Shown: in pieces, positions 44,679-53,372 of the stretch
Numbering within the stretch: position 1 is the first letter of the stretch
Layout of the letters: every line of letters starts with the position of its first letter
Assembly: GCF_900452385.1 (NCBI RefSeq)
Contig: NZ_UGOA01000001.1
Span: 2,613,501 to 2,677,500 of the forward strand
Reading direction: 5' to 3'
From: Legionella donaldsonii
GTDB lineage: Bacteria > Pseudomonadota > Gammaproteobacteria > Legionellales > Legionellaceae
DNA: 64,000 bases
Made by a program: the position numbers and the translations under genes
The notes under the pieces: generated by a model
The model's input: the letters and a program-made list of their open reading frames with translations, nothing else
Databases searched by the model: none
What the model was told of the DNA's origin: nothing

Positions 44679-45383
44679 ATGTCATACAGCAAAATTGACA
44701 GATCAACAGCAAGCGTTCCAGTTAACACTAAATATCATTTATTTGCTTTCGTAAAAGATACTACCGATGGCCCAGGACACGTATCGATTAGCTCCGTAAA
44801 AGAAACACCGGAACAGAACAAAATTAAACATACCAGTTTTTTTCCTAGTTTGATTGGCTCATTCATTAATGGGCTTAGTTTGGGCTCAGTACCCGTACCA
44901 GGTCGACTAGCGTCTGACCATCAAGAGGACTTAAGAGAAGCAGAACACGTTTTAGTTAAAGAAATTGACAGTGAACAATATCAACGTGCTAAAAAAGCCC
45001 AAAAAAACTTTTCAAAAGAGGTGAGCGCAGGAAAGCGGGCTTACTCTGTTTTTGGTTCGTTAAATCCATTCGCTACGCTTATGACCAGCTTTTTTAATGC
45101 CCAGAAAAATGCTTACGCAACAGCCGAAAAACATAAAAGAATACATGGATTCCATCCAGTGGAAGATCACTGCGGATTTCATGTTTATGATAACGAGAGC
45201 CACAGTGCACCTGCAACGTTCGGTCCAGATAATTGCGCAAGCTCCGTAACTTATGTTGTCGCTGAGGCAGGGATTCCTTTCAGTAACCCACTGATACCTA
45301 CTCTCTTTACTCCCAGTCTAGAAAAACAAGGATTCCAGAAAATAGATAAAGAAGAGTTTATACAACGATTTAAGCTAAAATAA
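44679..45383 (+). CDS. Candidate effector with permuted papain-like (His...Cys) layout, paralogue A
   Basis: A 234-residue soluble protein without a signal peptide. Near the N-terminus it has strand-forming HLFAFVKDTTDGPGHVSISS (His34), in the middle SVPVPGRLASDHQEDL, and near the C-terminus GPDNCASSVTYVVAEAGI (Cys186) followed by TPSLEKQGF. His before Cys, with a NCxSxV helix, is the order found in permuted papain-fold enzymes (LRAT, YiiX and related amidases). The same blocks recur in the same order in the convergent gene at 45459, so they are paralogues. The C-terminus has an acidic block (KIDKEEF) of the kind seen in Dot/Icm substrates, and a PmrA-like box lies upstream. The enzyme activity and target are inferred only. 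Confidence 0.65.
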   Translation: MSYSKIDRSTASVPVNTKYHLFAFVKDTTDGPGHVSISSVKETPEQNKIKHTSFFPSLIGSFINGLSLGSVPVPGRLASDHQEDLREAEHVLVKEIDSEQYQRAKKAQKNFSKEVSAGKRAYSVFGSLNPFATLMTSFFNAQKNAYATAEKHKRIHGFHPVEDHCGFHVYDNESHSAPATFGPDNCASSVTYVVAEAGIPFSNPLIPTLFTPSLEKQGFQKIDKEEFIQRFKLK

Positions 45384-45420
45384 TTAATAATTATTGGCGC
45401 AAAATCAAGTAGGAAATAAA

Positions 45421-45447
45421 AGAGGCATGTAACAATCTCATGCCTCT
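45421..45447 (-). terminator. Bidirectional terminator between the two paralogues
   Basis: AGAGGCATG (45421-45429) and CATGCCTCT (45439-45447) pair perfectly around a 9-base loop. Read on the minus strand the stem is followed by TTTTATTT, a good U-tract for the gene at 45459. Confidence 0.75.
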
Positions 45448-45458
45448 CCAATTAAGGT

Positions 45459-46214
45459 TTAGCATTTAGGTCCATTGCTTATCTGCTCAGCCAAGTTATT
45501 GGGTGTTATTCCCCAAGGCATTTTCGATGGCTCAATATGCGCGCCACCACTAGTTAATATTTCACTTACAAGCATTGAACAATGCATCACCTGACTGGTT
45601 GTTTTCTTATGCCCAGATAAGAATCGTTTGTTCATTAATACATCTAACGGATCCTGAGTAATAAAATAAGGCGCATCCTGAAAAAATCCCAGCATATTCA
45701 CTTTGGGCACTAACTGGTAGGTTGTTTGGCCTTCTTCCACTTGCTTTCTCGTCTGATCAATATGGGCGAGCATCGCTTTTGTATCAAGATTTTTAATTCT
45801 AATCGTTTGATCAGGTGGTACAGAAAGCGGGTTTTGCAATGGCAGGGGGGAAGACTCAAAATCACTAATTAGTTGTGTACGCGAAGCAGCTTGTGTTTCC
45901 ATATCTTCTGCTAATGTTGTAGCTAGATGGGCTGGCAAGGGTAAAAAAATGGTTGGACCTATTGCTGGAATAACATCAGGGTGAATACTGATATACTCTC
46001 CAGGGTCTTCCGGTTTCATCTTGGGCCGATTACCCCCAACTTGGATAGCTGCATGCCCTACTCCATTTCTGGCTGTCATTTTCCAAAAATAAACCCAAGT
46101 ATCTTCCTTCTCGACATCGGCTGAAGTTGGTTGCGGTTTAGATGATACAAAATCTGACTTGATGGAAGAGGTAGAGTTAGATTTAAAAACCATTGACTTT
46201 AACCATTCAAACAT
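45459..46214 (-). CDS. Permuted papain-like (His...Cys) candidate, paralogue B
   Basis: The ATG at 46214 has AAAGGA seven bases upstream and gives 251 residues; the open frame to 46346 lacks a ribosome-binding site. After a 35-residue leader (MFEWLKSMVFKSNSTSS..., polar) come WVYFWKMTARNGVGHAAIQV (His54), YISIHPDVIPAIGP, FLPLPAHLATTLAEDMETQA, a Gln/Lys-rich helix and MHCSMLVSEILTSGGA (Cys212). The order and spacing of His and Cys equal those of paralogue A at 44679, and YISxxP after the His strand is known from permuted papain-like proteins. A second long helical insertion separates the two halves. No PmrA-like box was found in front of this copy. Confidence 0.65.
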   Translation of the reverse strand: MFEWLKSMVFKSNSTSSIKSDFVSSKPQPTSADVEKEDTWVYFWKMTARNGVGHAAIQVGGNRPKMKPEDPGEYISIHPDVIPAIGPTIFLPLPAHLATTLAEDMETQAASRTQLISDFESSPLPLQNPLSVPPDQTIRIKNLDTKAMLAHIDQTRKQVEEGQTTYQLVPKVNMLGFFQDAPYFITQDPLDVLMNKRFLSGHKKTTSQVMHCSMLVSEILTSGGAHIEPSKMPWGITPNNLAEQISNGPKC

Positions 46215-46449
46215 ACGTAATCCTTTGTTATCTGCGAATACTAAATAGGATGCACTGAAGCCATTGTAAAAACAATGACCATAAGGTGCAATTTTAATTC
46301 TGGTTGGACGAAATATCATAATACCCAAATTTTCCCCAGTATACAATCAGCCAACGATTAACAAAAAACCAAGGACCGATTTTATATAGCTTGCTATTTA
46401 TTAGCAAACTATTATAATATGCCAGGAAGGGTATCACCAGGAGAAAGAA

Positions 46450-47421
46450 ATGAGTCTTCGATTATTGTCCTTAGCCGAAGTAAAACAAAGTATCACGATG
46501 GGGCAAGCAATTGCCGCCATGGAGCGTGCTTTTTTTCAGCTAGCAAAACAGGAAGTCAAATTACCCTTGAGAACAGGTATTCCTGTTGCCGAGGAAAAAG
46601 CCTTGACCTTAGCCATGCCAGCCTACCTTGCCAGTGATAAAACCTTAGGTTTAAAAGTAGCCTCTATTTTTCCCAATAATCCTGCCAAAAATAAGCCCTC
46701 AATTACCGGATTTATTATGTTGCTTGATGCAACCACCGGGGAACCCAAGGTGCTAATGGATGCCGCTTATTTAACTGCCTTAAGAACAGGTGCTGTCTCA
46801 GGATTAGCAACCAAATACTTTGCCCGTGACAATGCCAGCCATGTGGCTATTATTGGTTCAGGCCCGCAAGCGTTCACTCAACTTGAAGCGGTTGCAACAG
46901 TGCGCAACATCAAACGTGTTTCTCTCTGGTCACGCAATAAAGAAAACGCAGAAAAATTGGCAAAAAAAATTGCCTCTCAATATGAAGTTAAAGTGCATGA
47001 TTCCGTATCAAAAGCGATTAGTGAAGCAGATATTATCTGCACCGCGACCAGTAGTATCGAACCTTTAATTCATTTCAATTCCCTGCAACCGCATACACAT
47101 ATTAATGCCATAGGTTCGCACTCCCCTGCGATGAAAGAAATTGCTAATGACGTTTTGAGCCAAGCGGTTGTAATCGCTGATCAGTTAGAGGCGGTGTTGT
47201 CCGAGTCGGGGGAAATCATCAGTGCTATTGAGCAAAATGAACTAAAAAAAGAGGCAATCATTGAGCTCGGTCAATACCTGCTAAACAAGGAAAAAAACTA
47301 TAGCGATCAGTTAACCGTATTCAAATCGGTCGGGCTTGCAATTCAGGATTTAAGCGTCGCTGAAGTCGTTTATCAAAATGCGTTAAAAAATAATCTGGGT
47401 AGCACCTTCTCTCTCGGTTAA
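46450..47421 (+). CDS. Ornithine cyclodeaminase / mu-crystallin family NAD(P)-dependent enzyme
   Basis: A 323-residue protein. Substrate-side residues of the family are seen in KLPLRTGIPV, and in LGLKVASIFPNNPAKNKPSI; the Rossmann motif is VAIIGSGPQAFTQLEAVA, with RTGAVSGLATKYFA just before it; INAIGSHSPAMKEI is the conserved late block. The family includes ornithine cyclodeaminase, alanine dehydrogenase (archaeal) and ketimine reductases, so the substrate cannot be read off. A good AGGAG ribosome-binding site precedes the ATG. The serine dehydratase-like gene 43 bases downstream probably forms an operon with it, echoing SbnB/SbnA-like pairs. Confidence 0.85.
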   Translation: MSLRLLSLAEVKQSITMGQAIAAMERAFFQLAKQEVKLPLRTGIPVAEEKALTLAMPAYLASDKTLGLKVASIFPNNPAKNKPSITGFIMLLDATTGEPKVLMDAAYLTALRTGAVSGLATKYFARDNASHVAIIGSGPQAFTQLEAVATVRNIKRVSLWSRNKENAEKLAKKIASQYEVKVHDSVSKAISEADIICTATSSIEPLIHFNSLQPHTHINAIGSHSPAMKEIANDVLSQAVVIADQLEAVLSESGEIISAIEQNELKKEAIIELGQYLLNKEKNYSDQLTVFKSVGLAIQDLSVAEVVYQNALKNNLGSTFSLG

Positions 47422-47464
47422 AGGGAAAGAAGCTACTCCTATATTACTAGTTTGGAGAAATTCG

Positions 47465-48370
47465 GTGCAGCCACTCCATAGCAAAACCCCACTCATTTCG
47501 TCACAATACCTGAAAAATAAATGGGGTAAATCCATTCATTTTAAGTTAGAGTTACTCCAGCCACCTGGTTCATTTAAGCTGCGTGGTATCGGGCATTTAT
47601 GCCAACATGAGTGGAAAAAAGGAGTCCGAGCCTTTGTTGCCTCCTCAGGAGGTAATGCTGGTGTTGCAGTGGCTTATTGCGGAATGAAACTAAATGTCCC
47701 TACCACTGTGTTTATTCCAAGTAGCAGCCATCCACTCTATATTGATGCGATTAAATCCTACGGTGCTAAAGTCGTTATTGCAGGTTCAGTATGGGATGAA
47801 GCCCATCAAGCTGCGGCGCTTTTCGCTAAAGAGAACGCAGCAGCCTATATTCCCCCGTTTGATCATCCACTGCTGTGGGATGGCCATGCAACGATGATTG
47901 AAGAGGTAGTCACACAAGGACTTAAAACACCAGACGCCGTGATTGTTTCTGTAGGCGGCGGCGGATTGGCCTGTGGTGTTCTTGAAGGTATGCGACGACA
48001 AGGATGGCATCAAGTGCCTCTCATTGCAGTCGAAACAACAGGTGCTGATGCTTTTTATCAATCGTTAAAAGCCTCTAGCCGCATTATCTTACCTTCCATT
48101 ACCTCTAAAGCAACAAGTCTTGGGGCAAAATCAGTAACAGAACGACTGATGCAATGGTCAGAAGAACATCCCATCCAGAGTATTGTAGTCAGTGATGAAT
48201 CCGCAGAGCAGGGAAGCCGTTCTTTTGCCAGGGATCAGCGTTTGCTGGTTGAACTGTCGAGCGGCGCTTCGTTAGCGGTAGTCTACGAAAATCACCCTAT
48301 CATTCACGCCTTCGAATCAATACTGGTTGTTGTATGCGGCGGCATTAATATTAGTCATTTCAGAATCTAG
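47465..48370 (+). CDS. PLP-dependent serine/threonine dehydratase-like enzyme
   Basis: A 301-residue fold-type II PLP enzyme with a GTG start (GGAG nine bases upstream). The PLP lysine is in PPGSFKLRG, the asparagine loop is SSGGNAGVA and the phosphate-binding loop is SVGGGGLACGV. Overall similarity is to the short mammalian-type L-serine dehydratases (SDS), which turn serine or threonine into pyruvate or 2-oxobutyrate and ammonia. Paired with the cyclodeaminase-like gene, it may instead make or degrade an unusual amino acid. Its 3' end overlaps the convergent hydrolase gene by 11 bases. Confidence 0.85.
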   Translation: MQPLHSKTPLISSQYLKNKWGKSIHFKLELLQPPGSFKLRGIGHLCQHEWKKGVRAFVASSGGNAGVAVAYCGMKLNVPTTVFIPSSSHPLYIDAIKSYGAKVVIAGSVWDEAHQAAALFAKENAAAYIPPFDHPLLWDGHATMIEEVVTQGLKTPDAVIVSVGGGGLACGVLEGMRRQGWHQVPLIAVETTGADAFYQSLKASSRIILPSITSKATSLGAKSVTERLMQWSEEHPIQSIVVSDESAEQGSRSFARDQRLLVELSSGASLAVVYENHPIIHAFESILVVVCGGINISHFRI

Positions 48371-49415
48371 GGCTGGTTGATGATGACGCGTCTTCAATTT
48401 CTTTGTTATCAATTAGAACATACCCTCCTTCATCATCTGACTCTTCTACAATCTTATGGCCTTCTTTCTTAGTCGCTAGCAGCAGATCATCCTCAACTTC
48501 ATCCTTGTCGACAAAAATAAAATCACTGTCATCCAGTTCCTCCTTCATCTTTGCCACCACTTCTTCATCACTATTTTTATCAATTTCCTTCTTGTCAGTT
48601 CTACTAACAGGTGACAACAAAGCATTACAGCTTTCAATAATGTAATCCCGGATAAAACCGACTACCCGATAGGAAGACATAATGGAAAGATGCCCATGGC
48701 GATCAAGCTCAACCAACGATTTTGGATTTTTCTTTACATAATCAACCACATAAGAAAAGGCTGGACGCACAATCCAATCTTGTGCGGCAGCAAAAAAATT
48801 ATAGATTGCTTTCGATTGCATCACTTTAGCACCCAGTTTTTTGAGAAAGGTACTGTTTACTTGCATCTGCTCTACTGAAGTAGATACTCGTGAAAGAGGA
48901 TCAATTGCTAAATCCGAACCACCAAAAGGACCACATAAATTTATTACTCGTTCGACATGAATCCCTGCTTCGGGAAGATAGCGTTCTGCTGCATAGGTAT
49001 TGACTAAACAACCTCTTGAGTGGCCTATTAAAATAACATGTTTGTGCCCATTCTTTTTTATTTTTTCAGCTAATTGTGAGGAAAAATAGTTGATCCCTTT
49101 TCCTTGATAGCGACTATCAAAGGACACAAGATGAATAGAAGAAACAAGCTCGGGAAGACCCGCTGCTATTAAACGCTGCGCAATTCTGTCAAAAGCACCG
49201 GCCTGATCAGCAGTACCATGAGTACAATAAATCGCAATGCCTTCACTTAAATCAGGGGCATGCTCCTTGGGAGCCCTAAAATTAGGATTACGGAATACAA
49301 GATCACCGGAACCAAAGGAAGTAAGCCAATAATAGGTATGGGCAAGCGCGCCCGTTGTGCTAACTGGTTGTATTTCCTTAATCTTCCTGAAAATTTGCTC
49401 AAAAAAAGTATACAT
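48360..49415 (-). CDS. Alpha/beta hydrolase with an acidic, LIR-like C-terminal tail
   Basis: A 351-residue protein. Residues 57-275 form an alpha/beta-hydrolase: oxyanion CTHGTAD, nucleophile Ser133 in LIGHSRGCLVN and the probable catalytic His in LDRHGHLSI. From residue 277 the tail becomes strongly charged (SRTDKKEIDKNSDEEV...). It holds two hydrophobic islands in acidic surroundings, FIFV (299-302, after DDSD) and YVLI (332-335, after SDDEGG), each fitting the W/F/Y-x-x-L/I/V pattern of LC3-interacting motifs. There is no signal peptide. It may be a cytosolic lipase or, more speculatively, an injected hydrolase that targets autophagic membranes. It is monocistronic. Confidence 0.75.
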   Translation of the reverse strand: MYTFFEQIFRKIKEIQPVSTTGALAHTYYWLTSFGSGDLVFRNPNFRAPKEHAPDLSEGIAIYCTHGTADQAGAFDRIAQRLIAAGLPELVSSIHLVSFDSRYQGKGINYFSSQLAEKIKKNGHKHVILIGHSRGCLVNTYAAERYLPEAGIHVERVINLCGPFGGSDLAIDPLSRVSTSVEQMQVNSTFLKKLGAKVMQSKAIYNFFAAAQDWIVRPAFSYVVDYVKKNPKSLVELDRHGHLSIMSSYRVVGFIRDYIIESCNALLSPVSRTDKKEIDKNSDEEVVAKMKEELDDSDFIFVDKDEVEDDLLLATKKEGHKIVEESDDEGGYVLIDNKEIEDASSSTSPRF

Positions 49416-49463
49416 CCTAACTCCTTGTAAACATCTCTTCCCTTAGGAGTGCACAACTAAATC

Positions 49464-49490
49464 CATAAGCAGTTGCTATAACTGCTTATG
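49464..49490. other. Perfect 11-bp hairpin downstream of purA
   Basis: CATAAGCAGTT (49464-49474) and AACTGCTTATG (49480-49490), 5-base loop. It lies just upstream of the hydrolase gene and about 150 bases past purA. Confidence 0.45.
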
Positions 49491-49536
49491 AGCCAATTAA
49501 CAAAAACACCTAAAGAATTCGCAACGAAGCGTAAGA

Positions 49537-49561
49537 CAGGGTTTTAACCAATAAAACCCTG
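49537..49561 (-). terminator. Hairpin after purA
   Basis: CAGGGTTTTA and TAAAACCCTG pair perfectly with a 5-base loop, about 80 bases downstream of the purA stop. No long U-tract. Confidence 0.5.
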
Positions 49562-49640
49562 AAGAGAAGAGGCGAAGTATGCTGACATTTCTACTATTAA
49601 TGCTTTTCCACTCAAGCTGGCGGACTGTCAATAAGACCAA

Positions 49641-50948
<1,308 letters not shown>

Positions 50949-51146
50949 TTACTCTGCAAATTGATGAACAACGGTGAGTAGAACAACCCCCACCAGCATG
51001 CTAAAAAAACCAGTTAAACGCAATATTTTCTCATCCTGTCCAATAATCTTGCGCAATAATTGCTTCCATCGCTCAGGAGAAGTAAATGGCATTAATCCCT
51101 CGAATACAAATACTAAGGCAATGGCCGAGAGAAAATTAATGAGCAA
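50949..51146 (-). CDS. DUF2065 (YjeT-like) small membrane protein, TTG start
   Basis: A 65-residue protein from the TTG at 51146, chosen because GGAG lies six bases upstream; the in-frame TTG at 51158 is inside that site. It has two hydrophobic helices (ALVFVFEGLMPFT; GFFSMLVGVVLLTVV) as in E. coli YjeT, and the flanking order hflC - yjeT - purA is the conserved one. Function unknown. Confidence 0.8.
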   Translation of the reverse strand: MLINFLSAIALVFVFEGLMPFTSPERWKQLLRKIIGQDEKILRLTGFFSMLVGVVLLTVVHQFAE

Positions 51147-51169
51147 CCGTATCTCCAATAAATAAAAAA

Positions 51170-51189
51170 GGGTTAAGCATGCTTAACCC
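51170..51189 (-). terminator. Intrinsic terminator between hflC and the DUF2065 gene
   Basis: GGGTTAAGCATGCTTAACCC is a perfect 20-bp palindrome; on the minus strand it is followed by TTTTTTATTT. It lies 26 bases past hflC and only about 24 bases before the DUF2065 start, so it would limit read-through into yjeT-purA. Confidence 0.8.
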
Positions 51190-51215
51190 GATTTCAGCAA
51201 AATTAACGATTATAA

Positions 51216-52130
51216 TCAGTTTTTAGCGTTAACACCATCACCTTTTGACAAGGAATGTCTAAAGTAATCAAAAAACGCACTGCTTTGATCCAATACCAGA
51301 ATATCTTGTCTGCTGTTAAAACTACCTTCGTAAGCTTTCAAGCTCCGATAAAAAGTGAAGAAATCTTTATTTTTACTAAAGGCTTCGGCATAGATAGTAG
51401 CCGCTTCAGCTAACCCACGAGCTCTAACGATTTGACCTTCGCTTTGTGCTTTGGCAAGCAATATAGTCACTTGCGCATCGGCTGCCGCCTGAATTGCTTC
51501 TGCTGCTGCATGACCATCAGCACGATGGCGGCTAGCTATTTTCTGCATATCGGCACGCATACGTTGATAAATAGCATTGGAAGTATTCTCGGGTAATTCT
51601 ATGCCTTTAATACGCACGTCAACAACATCGATACCCAGTTGACTCGCTTGTTGTTCGGCTTTACCACGTAAGACTTCCATCACATCATCGCGTCCACCAG
51701 ACACCAGATCAGAAATATTGCGTTTCCCAAATTCCGCACGCAATGAGGTGTTTAACTGCTGCTCAAGCAAGGTTTCTGCCTTGAATTCATTACCACCTGT
51801 CGATTTAAAATAACGAGCTAAATCATTAATTCGCCATTTCACATAATAATCGACAATCACATCCTTTTTCTCCTTGGTTACAATCCTTGAGGATTTGATA
51901 TCCAAAGTCTGAATACGTGTATCAAAAATGCGGACACTTTCAATAAAGGGTGTTTTTAGATGTAACCCGGGCAATAATATTTTTGCCTTATTGGTATCAG
52001 CATCACTTACCAAACGCCCAAGACGAAGTAAAATACCCTGTTGGCCCTGAGTAATAGTAAAAACACTGGCAAGCAATACCATCAATATAATGAACAATAG
52101 AATGCCTAAAGTTGCTTTAGTCGTATTCAT
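51216..52130 (-). CDS. hflC: HflC, FtsH protease modulator (SPFH/prohibitin family)
   Basis: A 304-residue protein with an N-terminal membrane anchor (residues 7-25) and a periplasmic SPFH domain: QGQQGILLRLGRLV, LHLKTPFIESVRIFDTRIQT, and KKDVIVDYYVKWRI. The helical region has the RADMQKIASRHRADGHAAAE block. HflC and HflK assemble as a ring around the FtsH protease and restrain its activity on membrane proteins. It begins directly after the hflK stop (adjacent codons), showing translational coupling. Confidence 0.95.
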   Translation of the reverse strand: MNTTKATLGILLFIILMVLLASVFTITQGQQGILLRLGRLVSDADTNKAKILLPGLHLKTPFIESVRIFDTRIQTLDIKSSRIVTKEKKDVIVDYYVKWRINDLARYFKSTGGNEFKAETLLEQQLNTSLRAEFGKRNISDLVSGGRDDVMEVLRGKAEQQASQLGIDVVDVRIKGIELPENTSNAIYQRMRADMQKIASRHRADGHAAAEAIQAAADAQVTILLAKAQSEGQIVRARGLAEAATIYAEAFSKNKDFFTFYRSLKAYEGSFNSRQDILVLDQSSAFFDYFRHSLSKGDGVNAKN

Positions 52131-53297
52131 TTAGTTATTCCCCTCCTGACGGTAAGTGCGTCTGGTGATATTCCGGTCACTGACCAGCGTATTCTGTATA
52201 TCATTAGCGACTGCAGAATGATCAATCTTGGTCGCAGACTCAGGGGTGGCTGGAATAGATGCGGACACTGGATTCGCTGCTAATTTGTCCAAGGGTAAAT
52301 ACAAAAGATTACCTGATTTGCCATCAACAATAATCTTACTGCTCTTGCTTAAGACTTGTTGCATCGTATCTAAATACATCCGTTCAGAAGTCACTAACGG
52401 AGCTTGGGTATAGCCTGGTAAAAGGGCTAAAAACTCTGCGACTTCCCCCTTCGCACGTAATACTGCTTGCTTGGCAAAGGCTTGCGCTTCCTCAAAAACC
52501 CGCTTTGCTCCCCCTTCAGCAATAGGAACTACCCGGGCTTGATAAGCAAGGGCTTGTTCTTTAAAACGTTTTTCGTCTTCCTGAGCCTTAATTGCATCAT
52601 CAAAGGCATCCTGTACATTTTCAGGTGCGCGGGCAGGTTGTGGTGAAACATTCACGATCACGATTCCGGTTTTATATTTTTCCAGAATTTTGATTAAAGA
52701 ATCCTGAACATTACTTCCCCAGGCTTCACGGCCTTCCGTAATGATCTGATCAAGCGTTGTTGTACCAACTACTTGTCGCAAAGCACTTGAAGTAGCCTGC
52801 TGTAAACTTTCTTGCGGATCAGCGACGTTAAAGAGATAAGCCTGTAAATCGTTGATTCGATACTGTACAGCCAAAGACACTGATACCAGATTCTCATCTT
52901 TTGTTAACATCTGTGCTGAATAGGAATAGTCAGAGAGACGCTCGACATTTTGCACAATTTTTGTCGAAATAAGACGTGGAATCCAATGAGGTCCAGGACC
53001 GACGGTTTCCACATACTTACCAAAACGAAGAATCGCTGCCTGCTCGGCAGGATCAACGATGAAAATGCCAGAGATGGCCCATAGAATAAAAACAACCAAA
53101 GTGACCATCACAGCGAGTACACCGCCATTACTGGAGGATGGCGTTTCATTACCGGGTTGGCCAGAACCACCAAAAAACGTTTTCTTCAATTTATCTTGAA
53201 AACGTTTCAGTGCTTCGTCCAAATCTGGCGGCTGATTTTTACCGCTCCACGGATCTTTATCTTTATCCTTGTCCTTATCCGGCTCATTCCATCCCAT
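52131..53297 (-). CDS. hflK: HflK, FtsH protease modulator (SPFH/prohibitin family)
   Basis: A 388-residue partner of HflC. The N-terminus is a cytoplasmic, charged MGWNEP-(DK)n-PW leader; residues about 55-75 form the membrane anchor (VMVTLVVFILWAISGIFIV); the SPFH domain includes EQAAILRFGKYVETVGPGPH, WIPRLI and LSVSLAVQYRINDLQAYLF. A coiled region VVPIAEGGAKRVFEEAQAFA follows. It heads the hflK-hflC-yjeT-purA block; the upstream hfq/hflX genes usual in other Gammaproteobacteria are missing, as an ankyrin gene lies there instead. Confidence 0.95.
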   Translation of the reverse strand: MGWNEPDKDKDKDKDPWSGKNQPPDLDEALKRFQDKLKKTFFGGSGQPGNETPSSSNGGVLAVMVTLVVFILWAISGIFIVDPAEQAAILRFGKYVETVGPGPHWIPRLISTKIVQNVERLSDYSYSAQMLTKDENLVSVSLAVQYRINDLQAYLFNVADPQESLQQATSSALRQVVGTTTLDQIITEGREAWGSNVQDSLIKILEKYKTGIVIVNVSPQPARAPENVQDAFDDAIKAQEDEKRFKEQALAYQARVVPIAEGGAKRVFEEAQAFAKQAVLRAKGEVAEFLALLPGYTQAPLVTSERMYLDTMQQVLSKSSKIIVDGKSGNLLYLPLDKLAANPVSASIPATPESATKIDHSAVANDIQNTLVSDRNITRRTYRQEGNN

Positions 53298-53372
53298 CTA
53301 TATCTCTCCGCCTTCACACAAAAGTAGAATTCTAGGATGTATACTCTGTTTAAGCAAGCAAATGGCAAGGGT

